Assembly (NCBI GenBank): GCA_937930535.1
Contig: CALGKJ010000082.1
Location: forward strand, 1 to 33,145
Length of the DNA stretch: 33,145 bases
Direction: 5' to 3'
Source of the DNA: an uncultured Clostridia bacterium
GTDB taxonomy: Bacteria > Bacillota > Clostridia > Lutisporales > Lutisporaceae
The position numbers and the translations under genes were made by a program. Shown one piece after another: positions 23,702 through 32,343 of the stretch. Position 1 is the stretch's first letter; each line of letters begins with the position of its first letter. The notes under the pieces were generated by a model. It worked only from the letters and a program-made list of their open reading frames with translations. It was not told the origin of the DNA and searched no databases.

Positions 23702-24211
23702 CTATAAATTTGGCTTTACACCCACTATTTCAGTAATAGTCTTTGAAATCTCAGCTATGCTTAAATTATCTGTATTAACTACAATATCTGCTTTCATATA
23801 GGTGGACAACCTGCTTTCGTATAAGCTTTTTGTTTTCTCCTTATCCATGCTGTGTCCTACTAATGGTCTAAAGCTTCCTTTAATGTTATTAAAAATCTGC
23901 TCTATAGGTGTATTAAGGAATATTACACATCCTATATTCCTTAGCTTCTCCATATTATTGTGAAACATTACAGCACCGCCGCCAACTGAGATTATTGTGT
24001 TTTCAGCGTATACCAGCTTATCTATGGCTTCACTTTCGAGTTTTCTGAAATATTCCTCTCCATAATTTTTAAATATATCTTTAATCAGCATGGAGTTATT
24101 TTGTTCTATTAATTCATCAGTGTCAATAAAATTCATATGATTCTCACTTGCCAGATACTTCCCTATGGTAGTTTTTCCAGCTCCCATAAATCCAATAAGT
24201 ATTAAATTCAA
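23702..24211 (-). CDS. aroK: Shikimate kinase
   Basis: AroK phosphorylates shikimate. The P-loop GFMGAGKTT is near the start, followed by DTDELIEQNN (shikimate-binding Asp), ISVGGGAVM and FRPLVG (binding Arg). The length of about 170 is normal. The TTG at 24211 has AGGTG six bases upstream. A GTG at 24220 overlaps the ribosome binding site and is less likely. It lies 22 bases after the comFB-like stop. Confidence 0.94.
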   Translation of the reverse strand: MNLILIGFMGAGKTTIGKYLASENHMNFIDTDELIEQNNSMLIKDIFKNYGEEYFRKLESEAIDKLVYAENTIISVGGGAVMFHNNMEKLRNIGCVIFLNTPIEQIFNNIKGSFRPLVGHSMDKEKTKSLYESRLSTYMKADIVVNTDNLSIAEISKTITEIVGVKPNL

Positions 24212-24233
24212 AGCAATCACCTGCTATTTTTCC

Positions 24234-24497
24234 CTAATGTTTAGGATTTTTACTTACAAATAGTGCGGCCTTTACTATAGCTGTTTCCACATCAACCTCA
24301 AACTGACTTTCCAGCTCCTTCAGCTTTGTAAATAACTCACCTTTCTCTGTTACTACATATTTTGACGGCAAATCATTTAAAGCTATTGCCATTATGTCAA
24401 GTCTGCATTTCTCGCAATTGCAAAAATTCATAATTTTTAAAAGCTGGTCTATCTTATGAGCTACAATTTCTTCCATATAGTTTTTAAGCTTAAACAT
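24234..24497 (-). CDS. ComFB-family protein (late competence development)
   Basis: The 87 residues match the ComFB family: the N-terminal helix NYMEEIVAHKIDQLLK, the cysteine motif CNCEKCRLDIMAIALNDLP, then KYVVTEKGEL. The cysteines CxCxxC could bind metal. ComFB was named from the Bacillus comF operon. Relatives have been reported as cyclic-dinucleotide receptors, but I would not assign that here. AGGAGG precedes the ATG. It probably heads an operon with aroK. The upstream gap carries repeat R7 and no evident promoter. Confidence 0.88.
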   Translation of the reverse strand: MFKLKNYMEEIVAHKIDQLLKIMNFCNCEKCRLDIMAIALNDLPSKYVVTEKGELFTKLKELESQFEVDVETAIVKAALFVSKNPKH

Positions 24498-24639
24498 ATA
24501 ATATTCCTCCTAAATTTGCTTATTAAATTGATACATAAATTATTAACATAAATTTAATGTACGAGTGATTATTCATTTCCAAAAGAGATATTCAACAAAA
24601 CATCTCAAATTCCTTCATTTATATAATAAAGCACTTAGT

Positions 24640-24695
24640 ATCTTATAGAGAAACAACTGCATAAATTCAATTTTGAAGTTGTTTCTCTATAAGAT
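24640..24695. repeat. Palindromic repeat R7: B module with perfect 19-bp arms
   Basis: ATCTTATAGAGAAACAACT (24640-24658) and AGTTGTTTCTCTATAAGAT (24677-24695) are exact complements around an 18-base AT-rich loop. The perfect pairing extends beyond the family ends into flanking bases. It lies in the upstream gap of the ComFB-like gene. Confidence 0.88.
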
Positions 24696-24719
24696 TTATA
24701 TAAGAATATGCAATTATTC

Positions 24720-24760
24720 TTATTAATAAAACTCAACCGGTGGTTGAGTTTTATTAATAA
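24720..24760. terminator. Terminator of the Ig-like protein gene
   Basis: A perfect 19-bp stem TTATTAATAAAACTCAACC / GGTTGAGTTTTATTAATAA with a 3-base GGT loop lies 18 bases after the stop. A/T runs on both sides allow bidirectional use. Confidence 0.88.
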
Positions 24761-24778
24761 ATATTAGCTTTACATTCT

Positions 24779-27700
24779 TTATAGTAATGGTGGTATCTCA
24801 ATAACATTAATTTGAAGGGTTTGATTTGTTCCTGGAACTTTTAGCTGATAGCTATCCTTTGGCAAGCTTTCGCTGATGCTGATAACTATTTTAATCTGAT
24901 ATTCGATTCCTTTATCAAGAGATTTGCTGGATTTCAATACAAACCTTTTACTTCCATCATTAGCCGGCTCTAATGTATATACGTTCCCATATTGATCCTT
25001 TATTGTTTCTCTTACGGTAATAAACGAAAAGAATTCTTGACTGCAATCAATACTGTCAAGTATATTCATATCTAAGCAGTCCAGTTCAAGTGCAAGCTGT
25101 CCGTTTTTATCTGTAATAAGTTTTACGATAAAGGGTAAACTTCCGCCCTGTATTACGGAGGTCTTGTTCTCTCCGCTAATTGTAGATTTTAATTGAATCA
25201 TTGAAATATCCTGCAGTGCAGCTAACTGTATATTGCTTACTACCGCCTTGATCATAGCTGTATTTCCTAAAGCATCTGCAACCTCAAATACAAATTCACC
25301 ATTTTCACTAAAGGTGTATGATGAAAGCTGGTTATTATTTATTATAATAATGCTCTCATTTGCTTTGAGAGTTGCTGTAACCTCTCCATATGTCGGCAGC
25401 TCAGTACTGTATTCCACGTACGCATCTACTTCCCTATCAATATTGGAAATTCTAACCGTTGCAAAGCCTGCATTTTCCACTTCATCTAACATATGAAATG
25501 TAAATACTCCATTATTAGTAAATGTATAGGTCAAAGCCCCATCATTATTAGTAACTGTTATATTTTCACTGGGAATCAGTGTTACTATAACATTTTCTTT
25601 TGTTGGTTCTGTTGTAGAATAGGAAAATGTACCTGTAGGAGGATCTTTATCTATGTTATTAACAATAGCTTTAGCAGTACCTATATTTCCCGCTAAGTCC
25701 TTAAACTCAAAGACAAACTCGTTATTACAGGTAAAAGTATATTTGCTGCTGTTATCATTATTTATAACTATTATTTGTTCACTGGGTATTAATACAGCGA
25801 CTACATCATCTTTAGTTTTAGCAGCAGTGCTATACTGTATTATGGCTGTCGGTGCAATCTTATCAATATTGTTCACTTTAGCAACAGCCGTCCCTATATT
25901 GCCTGCCTGATCCATAAATGCAAATACATATTCACCATTTTCGCTAAAGGTATAAAAATCAGAGCCGTCACCACTGATTATATCAATGTAATCCTCTTCT
26001 TCCTCGTCAAATACTATAACAGCAACCACATCTTCATTTGTCGGCTCAGTCTTGCTGTATATTATTGTTCCTATTGGTGCTATTCTGTCAATATTTATTA
26101 TTTGACAGCTTGTTGTGTATTCTGCTCCTTTATTATCAATGACTCTAGCATATATGGTTGTATTCTCAATAATCTTAAAGGGTGAGGTATAGTCTATCCA
26201 TTGACCTGTCTCACCTATTTTGTACTGCTTAATAGCTGCATCTTCCAAGAAATTGATTGTAACCTCAACCTGTTGTACCTTTTTATATTGCTCACTCAGG
26301 TTTATCGAAACAGGAGTACCCAGTGTAATGGTTATTTCCTTTTGAAACCACTGTTTCCCTATTCTAACACTAAGTCTTATAATTGCTGTACCTCCGCCAT
26401 TTTGATCTGTGACTGTAATAATTGGATCATCTGCACTGCTGTTATATAGAGTCATTTTATCACTGCCGCTTATAATTTCCCACTTGTACTCTTCTATTGG
26501 TATATTACTTTCAGAAAAGCTTGGCTCAAGCCTATAGCAGTATTTCCCAAGGTTTTGATCAAAATATCTGTCTGCCTTTATTTCCATAAAATCAAATACT
26601 ACTGTACTGCCTTTAAATGGACCATATCCAAGCTTAGGAGCAAAAACATTTCCTGCATGATCCTCTAAGTAAATAAAAACAAATTTATTGTCTTTGCCAT
26701 TAATAAGTATTGGTATATTCTTTATTAGCTGACCTTGTTCATTAATAACTATAGTCGTCCACTCAGCAGGATAGTTCCCTACACCACGTCCATTGTTGTA
26801 TCCATATTTAATGGTTTTTAAGCCGGATAGTCCTGTGCCGGGTACATCTATGGCTACCAAGTCTACATATGTATTGCCATTCTCATTTCTCAAATTACAG
26901 AAAAAACCGAATGGTCCTTCCTTATCAATATTATTTACTGGAACAGTATATTGTTTTACATTATTGTTTATATCTATTACCTCAAAAACGTAGTCTCCGT
27001 TTGTCCATGCATTATATGCTTCTTGTATACTCTTTTTGTTATTCCCGCTTTTCCAGCTTAAGTCGCTTAAGCTGTGAATCCATTTTATGCCGCTTTCATC
27101 TGTTACTGTAAGATTTATAGTAACATCTTTTTTAGTCCATTCCGTTATGCTTAATTCATAGGATAAAACAGGGGCTTCCTGCTCTATTAAGCCTATATTT
27201 ACTTCTGTGCTTCCTATTTCTACAGTATTATTATTCCCTGAAAAAGGATCTACTGCATAAACATAAATCATTCTTTCTCCAGGAGCCAGATCAAAATCTT
27301 GTATATCCACCTCAAAGCCATGCGCTATATTGGCACTTGAGCTTACAATACCATTTGTATATAAATCATACCTATCCTTGTCAGCATATGTGCTGTGGAT
27401 TAAAATGCCTTCCCCCTTTGGTTCATCAACATAAAACTCTATTCTTGCATTTGCCCAGAGATTGTTTGGAATAACAGCCCAGCCCTTAAGCAGCCCATCT
27501 TCATACTCGTCTAAGCTCCCCTGCATGTTTGCTGTGCTGACTTGATAACGTCCTATTTCAGTAGTAGCAGCCTTACCGCTTGGATCTATTGCATAAGCAT
27601 AAATCCATCTTGTACCTGCACCCAGCCCCATCTCACTTAACTTTATTTCAAAGGCATGATTTATATTATTGTAGCTGTTGACAATCTGATTCCAATAAAG

Positions 27701-28282
27701 ATTCAAATCAGGTAAATTAGCAGGGATGGTTTTTAGAAAGCTTCCCTGTCCCAATGGTCCATCTGCATAAAAAACTATTTCTGCTGTTTCTGTTATATTA
27801 TCTGGAATCAATGCCCATCCATTAAGTATACCGTTATTAGGATAATTTAGTCTGCCAAGCATACTTTTTCCTGTAGTTGGTACATTATTTCCGCCAGTAC
27901 TATTAGAGCCCCAATCGCCTTGCTCTATGTATACCTTAGTATGATTAAGCATAACCAATTCAACCTTTATAGTATGCGTTCCATAGCTATATTGATTTTC
28001 CTCTGCTCTGCCTGTTACTATAACACCATCTCTTATTGCTGTATTGCTATAAACCTTTACTCCGTCTACCCATACAGTTGCTTTGTAATCCGCTGATTTT
28101 GGCTTTCTGTTGTCCACAGCTTTGAATTCCCATTGATTGTTATGTATTCTTATCCAAAATACTGCATTTCCGTGTCTTACTCCATCAATATCGTAATAAT
28201 TAGTACTATTTGCAAAAACACCCAACGACAGAGCTGTTAACAGCATTAAAAGCACTAAAAGCCAGCTAACATTTTTTTTCAT
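24779..28282 (-). CDS. Secreted multi-repeat Ig-like surface protein
   Basis: I recognise the architecture but not a specific family. Residues 1-25 form a signal peptide (VSWLLVLLMLLTALSLGVFA). A short N-terminal beta-rich domain follows (about 30-115). Two tandem repeats of about 115 residues (about 142-250 and 255-370) each contain NGWALIPDN or KGWAVIPNN and end in IYAYAIDPSG or IYVYAVDPFSG. Further beta-rich segments cover 375-725. Four repeats of about 72 residues run from about 729 to 1015. Each begins INNIDK or similar, has the pattern YSTxxPTxxxVxxxL and closes with YTFxxNGxFVFxxxDxxGNxG. The last 150 residues form a separate domain. No sortase, SLH or dockerin motif is visible. It follows the SLH gene by 31 bases, so the two are co-transcribed. 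It is probably a cell-surface adhesin or scaffold. Confidence 0.85.
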   Translation of the reverse strand: MKKNVSWLLVLLMLLTALSLGVFANSTNYYDIDGVRHGNAVFWIRIHNNQWEFKAVDNRKPKSADYKATVWVDGVKVYSNTAIRDGVIVTGRAEENQYSYGTHTIKVELVMLNHTKVYIEQGDWGSNSTGGNNVPTTGKSMLGRLNYPNNGILNGWALIPDNITETAEIVFYADGPLGQGSFLKTIPANLPDLNLYWNQIVNSYNNINHAFEIKLSEMGLGAGTRWIYAYAIDPSGKAATTEIGRYQVSTANMQGSLDEYEDGLLKGWAVIPNNLWANARIEFYVDEPKGEGILIHSTYADKDRYDLYTNGIVSSSANIAHGFEVDIQDFDLAPGERMIYVYAVDPFSGNNNTVEIGSTEVNIGLIEQEAPVLSYELSITEWTKKDVTINLTVTDESGIKWIHSLSDLSWKSGNNKKSIQEAYNAWTNGDYVFEVIDINNNVKQYTVPVNNIDKEGPFGFFCNLRNENGNTYVDLVAIDVPGTGLSGLKTIKYGYNNGRGVGNYPAEWTTIVINEQGQLIKNIPILINGKDNKFVFIYLEDHAGNVFAPKLGYGPFKGSTVVFDFMEIKADRYFDQNLGKYCYRLEPSFSESNIPIEEYKWEIISGSDKMTLYNSSADDPIITVTDQNGGGTAIIRLSVRIGKQWFQKEITITLGTPVSINLSEQYKKVQQVEVTINFLEDAAIKQYKIGETGQWIDYTSPFKIIENTTIYARVIDNKGAEYTTSCQIINIDRIAPIGTIIYSKTEPTNEDVVAVIVFDEEEEDYIDIISGDGSDFYTFSENGEYVFAFMDQAGNIGTAVAKVNNIDKIAPTAIIQYSTAAKTKDDVVAVLIPSEQIIVINNDNSSKYTFTCNNEFVFEFKDLAGNIGTAKAIVNNIDKDPPTGTFSYSTTEPTKENVIVTLIPSENITVTNNDGALTYTFTNNGVFTFHMLDEVENAGFATVRISNIDREVDAYVEYSTELPTYGEVTATLKANESIIIINNNQLSSYTFSENGEFVFEVADALGNTAMIKAVVSNIQLAALQDISMIQLKSTISGENKTSVIQGGSLPFIVKLITDKNGQLALELDCLDMNILDSIDCSQEFFSFITVRETIKDQYGNVYTLEPANDGSKRFVLKSSKSLDKGIEYQIKIVISISESLPKDSYQLKVPGTNQTLQINVIEIPPLL

Positions 28283-28313
28283 TTTACTCCCCCCCTTTTA
28301 AATAATTTAATAT

Positions 28314-29402
28314 TTAATATTCCTCCAGCATCAGAACAAATATCTTTGTGTTATCCGTCGAGGTTATAGTATATCCGTTTAAAAGATATTGTTCAGCTTT
28401 CTGTTCTCCGAAATACATATTTTCGTTTTCAGAAGCAGCTTCAAGACTGGAAATGAATACTTTTTTCGCTTTATCTGCATAAGCAGATGCATTTAAGAGG
28501 TTAGTTATGAGATATCTAAATTCGCTGTCAGTTGCATCCTTTGTCTCTGCTGTCATTTTTAGCTTATTGTTTTGTTTAGTTAGTCTTATATAATATATTC
28601 CTGATTGTGATTTTATAATGAGCTTTTCCTCACTGCTTTGGAGTATATCGTAATATCCTGGTTCATTTATGCAAGCTAGTACATCGATAAGGGAAATATT
28701 ACTATTTACATTAGATGTTTGACCATCGCCTGTTATGCTAGGCTGGATACTGTCTTGATTTAATAATTCTCTGGCAACAGCCAGCCTGTATAGCATTATT
28801 ATTGCCTGCTCCCTTGTAGTTGCAGCCTTTGGTCCTATGGTCATCGGTGCTATACCCTTAATAAATCCTTTGCTGTAGCAGTAATTTAGAAATGGCAGTG
28901 CCCATTCATCTATTTTGTCTTTATCATAAAAGTCATAAGATATAGTGTCTTTAAGCTCATCCTCTGGAAACAAAGCCGTAATAAGATTAACAATAAGATT
29001 TGCTATTTCCTCTCTGGATATGTTATTAGCCGGCTTGAAGCTTTTATCAGGATATCCATTAATTATTCTCATATTATAAGCTTCTATAAGCTGCTTTTGG
29101 TAGTAATCACCTTCTATATCGGTGTAGATATTACTTTCTCTGATTATAATTTGTTTTCCTGACTTCTTGTAAAGCTGTACAGCAAGTGCTGCATACTCGT
29201 TTCTTTTAATGGGTGCCGTATAGTTAGATCTGAGCTCCTCAGGTACCAAGCCCAGCCGAATGGCCTTTTTAATATCCTCCTCAGCCCATATGCTGGGTGT
29301 ATCACTATCAGCATAAAGAAAGGTTAATAATATGCCCGAAATTAGTGCTAAGGCACATAGAATACTTATTATTCTAATAATCAGAGTGGTTCTTTTGTTC
29401 AA
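28314..29402 (-). CDS. Membrane-anchored SLH-domain protein
   Basis: The start is TTG with AGAGGTGAT upstream. A hydrophobic segment at 8-30 (IIRIISILCALALISGILLT) acts as a signal or anchor. Three SLH-type domains follow over about 35-210: WAEEDIKKAIRLGLV; YTDIEGDYYQKQLIEAYNM with GYPDKSFKPANNISREEIA; and YDKDKIDEWALPFLNYCYSK with GPKAATTREQAIIMLYR. SLH domains bind secondary cell wall polysaccharide. The C-terminal 130 residues (YYDILQSSEEKLIIKSQSGI and RYLITNLLNASAYADKAK) are not recognised. It is the first gene of the operon with the Ig-like protein. Confidence 0.88.
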   Translation of the reverse strand: MNKRTTLIIRIISILCALALISGILLTFLYADSDTPSIWAEEDIKKAIRLGLVPEELRSNYTAPIKRNEYAALAVQLYKKSGKQIIIRESNIYTDIEGDYYQKQLIEAYNMRIINGYPDKSFKPANNISREEIANLIVNLITALFPEDELKDTISYDFYDKDKIDEWALPFLNYCYSKGFIKGIAPMTIGPKAATTREQAIIMLYRLAVARELLNQDSIQPSITGDGQTSNVNSNISLIDVLACINEPGYYDILQSSEEKLIIKSQSGIYYIRLTKQNNKLKMTAETKDATDSEFRYLITNLLNASAYADKAKKVFISSLEAASENENMYFGEQKAEQYLLNGYTITSTDNTKIFVLMLEEY

Positions 29403-29469
29403 TATATCACCTCTTAGTTTTATTTTAAAGATTTATATAGTGTTACAAAAATACATTTCCCCTAATTTT

Positions 29470-29498
29470 ATAATACTACTAAAGTCCCATTTATTCAA
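29470..29498 (-). promoter_or_regulatory. Predicted promoter of the SLH-Ig operon
   Basis: TTGAAT (29493-29498), a 17-base spacer and TATTAT (29470-29475) on the minus strand, about 70 bases ahead of the SLH start and just after the pilin-operon terminator. Confidence 0.6.
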
Positions 29499-29510
29499 CT
29501 ATATAAGTAA

Positions 29511-29539
29511 AAAAAGGAAATCAATTTGATTTCCTTTTT
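29511..29539. terminator. Terminator of the pilin-like operon
   Basis: A perfect stem AAAAAGGAAATCAA / TTGATTTCCTTTTT with a one-base centre overlaps the stop codon of the PilW-like gene and ends in a U-run. Confidence 0.88.
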
Positions 29540-30077
29540 AGTATAAATTTCTTCTGAACAGTATAGTTGATACATTCTGCTGAGTATTGCCCTTCTGCGA
29601 AAGCACTTGTATTTTCAGCATTTTCGCTGTTGAAAGCTGGTTATTAAGCTTTTCAATAGTATTGTATTCCTCTGCTAGAAGCTCACTTCCAGCCTCATCG
29701 AGAGGTATTATATTGATATCTCTAATGCAGCTTGCTGAATCAACACTATTTACTAATATTTTATTTTCTGCCTTAGAAAGCTTTATTTGATCTGTAGCAG
29801 TATCAGTATAATTAACGTCTCTTAGATACTCTATTATATAAATTATATCACTGCCGTTTTCGGCATAGCTAATGCTTATTGAATTTTGTATCCTGTCTGT
29901 AAATATGGAAAGTGTTTTTTGAAGCTGCTGCTGCACTTCCAGTTGTTCATCAGCCCTCCTTGAAGCCTTTAGATTTGCTATAAAAAAGCTACTGATTGAG
30001 GATAATATTATACCTATAATACCTAGCACAATAACAAGCTCAATAAGTGAATATCCTTTTATACGTTTCAGTTTCAT
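29538..30077 (-). CDS. PilW/GspJ-like minor prepilin
   Basis: A 179-residue prepilin with class III signal KGYSLIELVIVLGIIGIILS: a Gly before the processing point, Glu at mature position 5 and a hydrophobic spine helix. The rest (SRRADEQLEVQQQLQKTLSI) fits minor pseudopilins J/W. AAGGAG precedes the ATG. It is the third gene of the cluster, 23 bases after the PilX-like stop. No major pilin or prepilin peptidase is in view. Processing and assembly partners must be outside the window. Confidence 0.87.
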   Translation of the reverse strand: MKLKRIKGYSLIELVIVLGIIGIILSSISSFFIANLKASRRADEQLEVQQQLQKTLSIFTDRIQNSISISYAENGSDIIYIIEYLRDVNYTDTATDQIKLSKAENKILVNSVDSASCIRDINIIPLDEAGSELLAEEYNTIEKLNNQLSTAKMLKIQVLSQKGNTQQNVSTILFRRNLY

Positions 30078-30100
30078 ATGCTTTCTCCTTTCGGATACAC

Positions 30101-32332
30101 CTATTCCTTTTTCCAGCTTATGATTTTTACAATATTATTTGAAGCTATATAGGAATTTCCATCAGAATCAATAAAAATATTAGACTCATATACAAAGGGT
30201 TTTGGACTTCCATAATTATTTATGAATCTATTTATAAGATTATTTTCTATGATTTTATGCTTTACATAGCTTATATTGCTCTTAAAGCGTTTAGTCTGCT
30301 GACCCTGTGCCCCATCTAATATATAGATATTTCCGGTAGTCAGAATAGTGCCTTCAAAATCAATTTTGCCGGAAATATAAACATCTCCCGTAGTCAGTAT
30401 CAGACCTTTGTACCGTTCTCCATAAATATTATACTGCCTATGCATTACTCCAGCTACTGAGTCTACCCCATCAGGACCAATAAGCTCCAGGGGATTTCCT
30501 GAGTTATCTACCAATACAAGCTCTTTTCTTTGATTAACCTCGAATTCATTTGGTATTATATTCGCTCCTGAAAAGTTGAAACGCTCATATATATACACCT
30601 TGTCGGCTTCTTTATCTACACTTCCTGCTTCTTCTGAATCACCCATATGATTTACATATTTTCTATAGGCTTCCTTTTGAGGTTCTTCATATTCTTCTTT
30701 GTATTGCAACAAAAAGTCTTTTGTTTTTAGTACCCCATTATCCACGTAAGTACCAGCCGAATATACCATCCCAGGGAGAAAAACACCACTGCGTGTAATG
30801 TCATCTATGACATTTGTACCCTTATAAATTCTATCTGGATAAATTAAGTTATATAAGTAAATATAGTCTCTTTTATCAAAAACATTGAGTTTTTCTTCAC
30901 TGGGATTAACAAATTTGTCCGCTACATATAATGGTTCGTAGAATTCAAATAATATGTTTTCAGAATTAAATCTGGAGTATAATCCAAGATACTTATTTAA
31001 TTCCTCTTGTGACAATAACATGGTATTAAGTTTATCTCGATCCTGCTCCAAAAACCTGTAGCCATAGGCAAGATAATTGGGACTCCTCTTAAAGGCAACA
31101 CTTTCCCCTGTTTGATATTTATTTGGTACAGTATTAATATATACAGTACCTCCAATATATGCTTTACCCGTTACCCTCAGCCATGAATTTATCCCCAGAT
31201 CAATGCTGTTAAATACTATGCTGCTGCTTTCATCATGTCCTGCTTGTACTGACGAGCCATCAGAAAATCCATAGTAATCTCCATTAATTGCTATGGTACT
31301 CGCACTTCCATTAAGCTCAAGATCGTCCTTTGTGCTAACCTGACCGTTAATATTTATATTAGCACCACTTATACCATCCTGTACAACCAAAGAATCACAG
31401 TATACATTTCCTGTAACATTTATATTGGAGCTGCTTGCATTTGCATGAAAATAACTGTCTGTAGCAACATTTCCCGTTATGCTGAGCCTGCCTGATTTTG
31501 AATTTAAGCCTACTACAATACCTCCAAAGTCTCTGGATTTTGTTAAATCTGCCGGTTTTTCACCTCGCGCAAATACATTTCCATCTATATTTACATCGTC
31601 ACCTAAGACATAAATATTTTTATCTGATGCTATTACCTTATCCCATAATATATTATCAGATAATTGAACAATGTTAGTGTTAACAATCATTGGAGTATTG
31701 TAATCCGGTACATTTATCTGGAATCTAGCTTTTACTGTCTTGCTAACTTTATTTTCTTTATATGTTGAAACGACGGTAAATCTGTGCTGGTCTATAACGT
31801 GGTTGTTGTCACTGTCAATTGCCTCTGGGTTAGCAATAGATATTATGATATCCTTGGATTCATCAATTGTATTATAGCTTGACTTAGTGCTAAGCATGTA
31901 ATAAATATTACTGGCAGCTATAGCATCATTAAAGCCGGCTTTAAACCAGTTATTAAAAAGCCCTTCCAGCTTGGCTTGCTTTACTGTTCCATCAGCATTA
32001 AGGTATTCTGTGTCCTGTACTTCATCCTCTGCTGTTTTATTTTCCAATTCCATACGCTGGCTTGTAAGTAGTTGGACAAGCTCATTGCTTACATAAGTAT
32101 TACCATCCTCTATTGCTTGCTGAACTACTTTGCAAGTAATGGCGTAGGCTTCATCTATACAGGACTCAGACCAATAGAAGGAATTTTTTATATTCTCATC
32201 CATCCGCTTCATTCTGAGATTCATAAAAGATAGTGACAATAATGCCATACCTAATATACTTAAAATAGATATAATGAGTATAACCATCACCAAAGTTGAG
32301 CCTTTATTGGATTTGATATATTTAAAAATCAT
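30101..32332 (-). CDS. Large PilX-like protein with beta-helix repeats
   Basis: The N-terminus (KSNKGSTLVMVILIISILSI) resembles PilX/GspK-type prepilins, a helix without the position-5 Glu, followed by FYWSESCIDEAYAI. Residues about 235-395 hold short repeats of the type ITGNVATDS, VTGNVYCDSLV, INGQVSTKDDLEL and INGDYYG, the pattern of right-handed beta-helix or bactofilin-like polymer folds. A second such segment at about 640-675 reads ILTTGDVYISGKIDFEGTIL. The 743 residues are far longer than the usual minor pilin. It is flanked by PilV- and PilW-like genes, so it is probably the tip or adhesive member of a minor pilin complex. Bactofilin identity is not supported. Confidence 0.8.
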   Translation of the reverse strand: MIFKYIKSNKGSTLVMVILIISILSILGMALLSLSFMNLRMKRMDENIKNSFYWSESCIDEAYAITCKVVQQAIEDGNTYVSNELVQLLTSQRMELENKTAEDEVQDTEYLNADGTVKQAKLEGLFNNWFKAGFNDAIAASNIYYMLSTKSSYNTIDESKDIIISIANPEAIDSDNNHVIDQHRFTVVSTYKENKVSKTVKARFQINVPDYNTPMIVNTNIVQLSDNILWDKVIASDKNIYVLGDDVNIDGNVFARGEKPADLTKSRDFGGIVVGLNSKSGRLSITGNVATDSYFHANASSSNINVTGNVYCDSLVVQDGISGANININGQVSTKDDLELNGSASTIAINGDYYGFSDGSSVQAGHDESSSIVFNSIDLGINSWLRVTGKAYIGGTVYINTVPNKYQTGESVAFKRSPNYLAYGYRFLEQDRDKLNTMLLSQEELNKYLGLYSRFNSENILFEFYEPLYVADKFVNPSEEKLNVFDKRDYIYLYNLIYPDRIYKGTNVIDDITRSGVFLPGMVYSAGTYVDNGVLKTKDFLLQYKEEYEEPQKEAYRKYVNHMGDSEEAGSVDKEADKVYIYERFNFSGANIIPNEFEVNQRKELVLVDNSGNPLELIGPDGVDSVAGVMHRQYNIYGERYKGLILTTGDVYISGKIDFEGTILTTGNIYILDGAQGQQTKRFKSNISYVKHKIIENNLINRFINNYGSPKPFVYESNIFIDSDGNSYIASNNIVKIISWKKE

Positions 32333-32343
32333 ACCAACACACC

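Noticed and set aside
30101-32332. Bactofilin assignment for the PilX-like protein
   Set aside because: The beta-helix-like repeats are interrupted and fused to a prepilin-type N-terminus, unlike the short cytoplasmic bactofilins.
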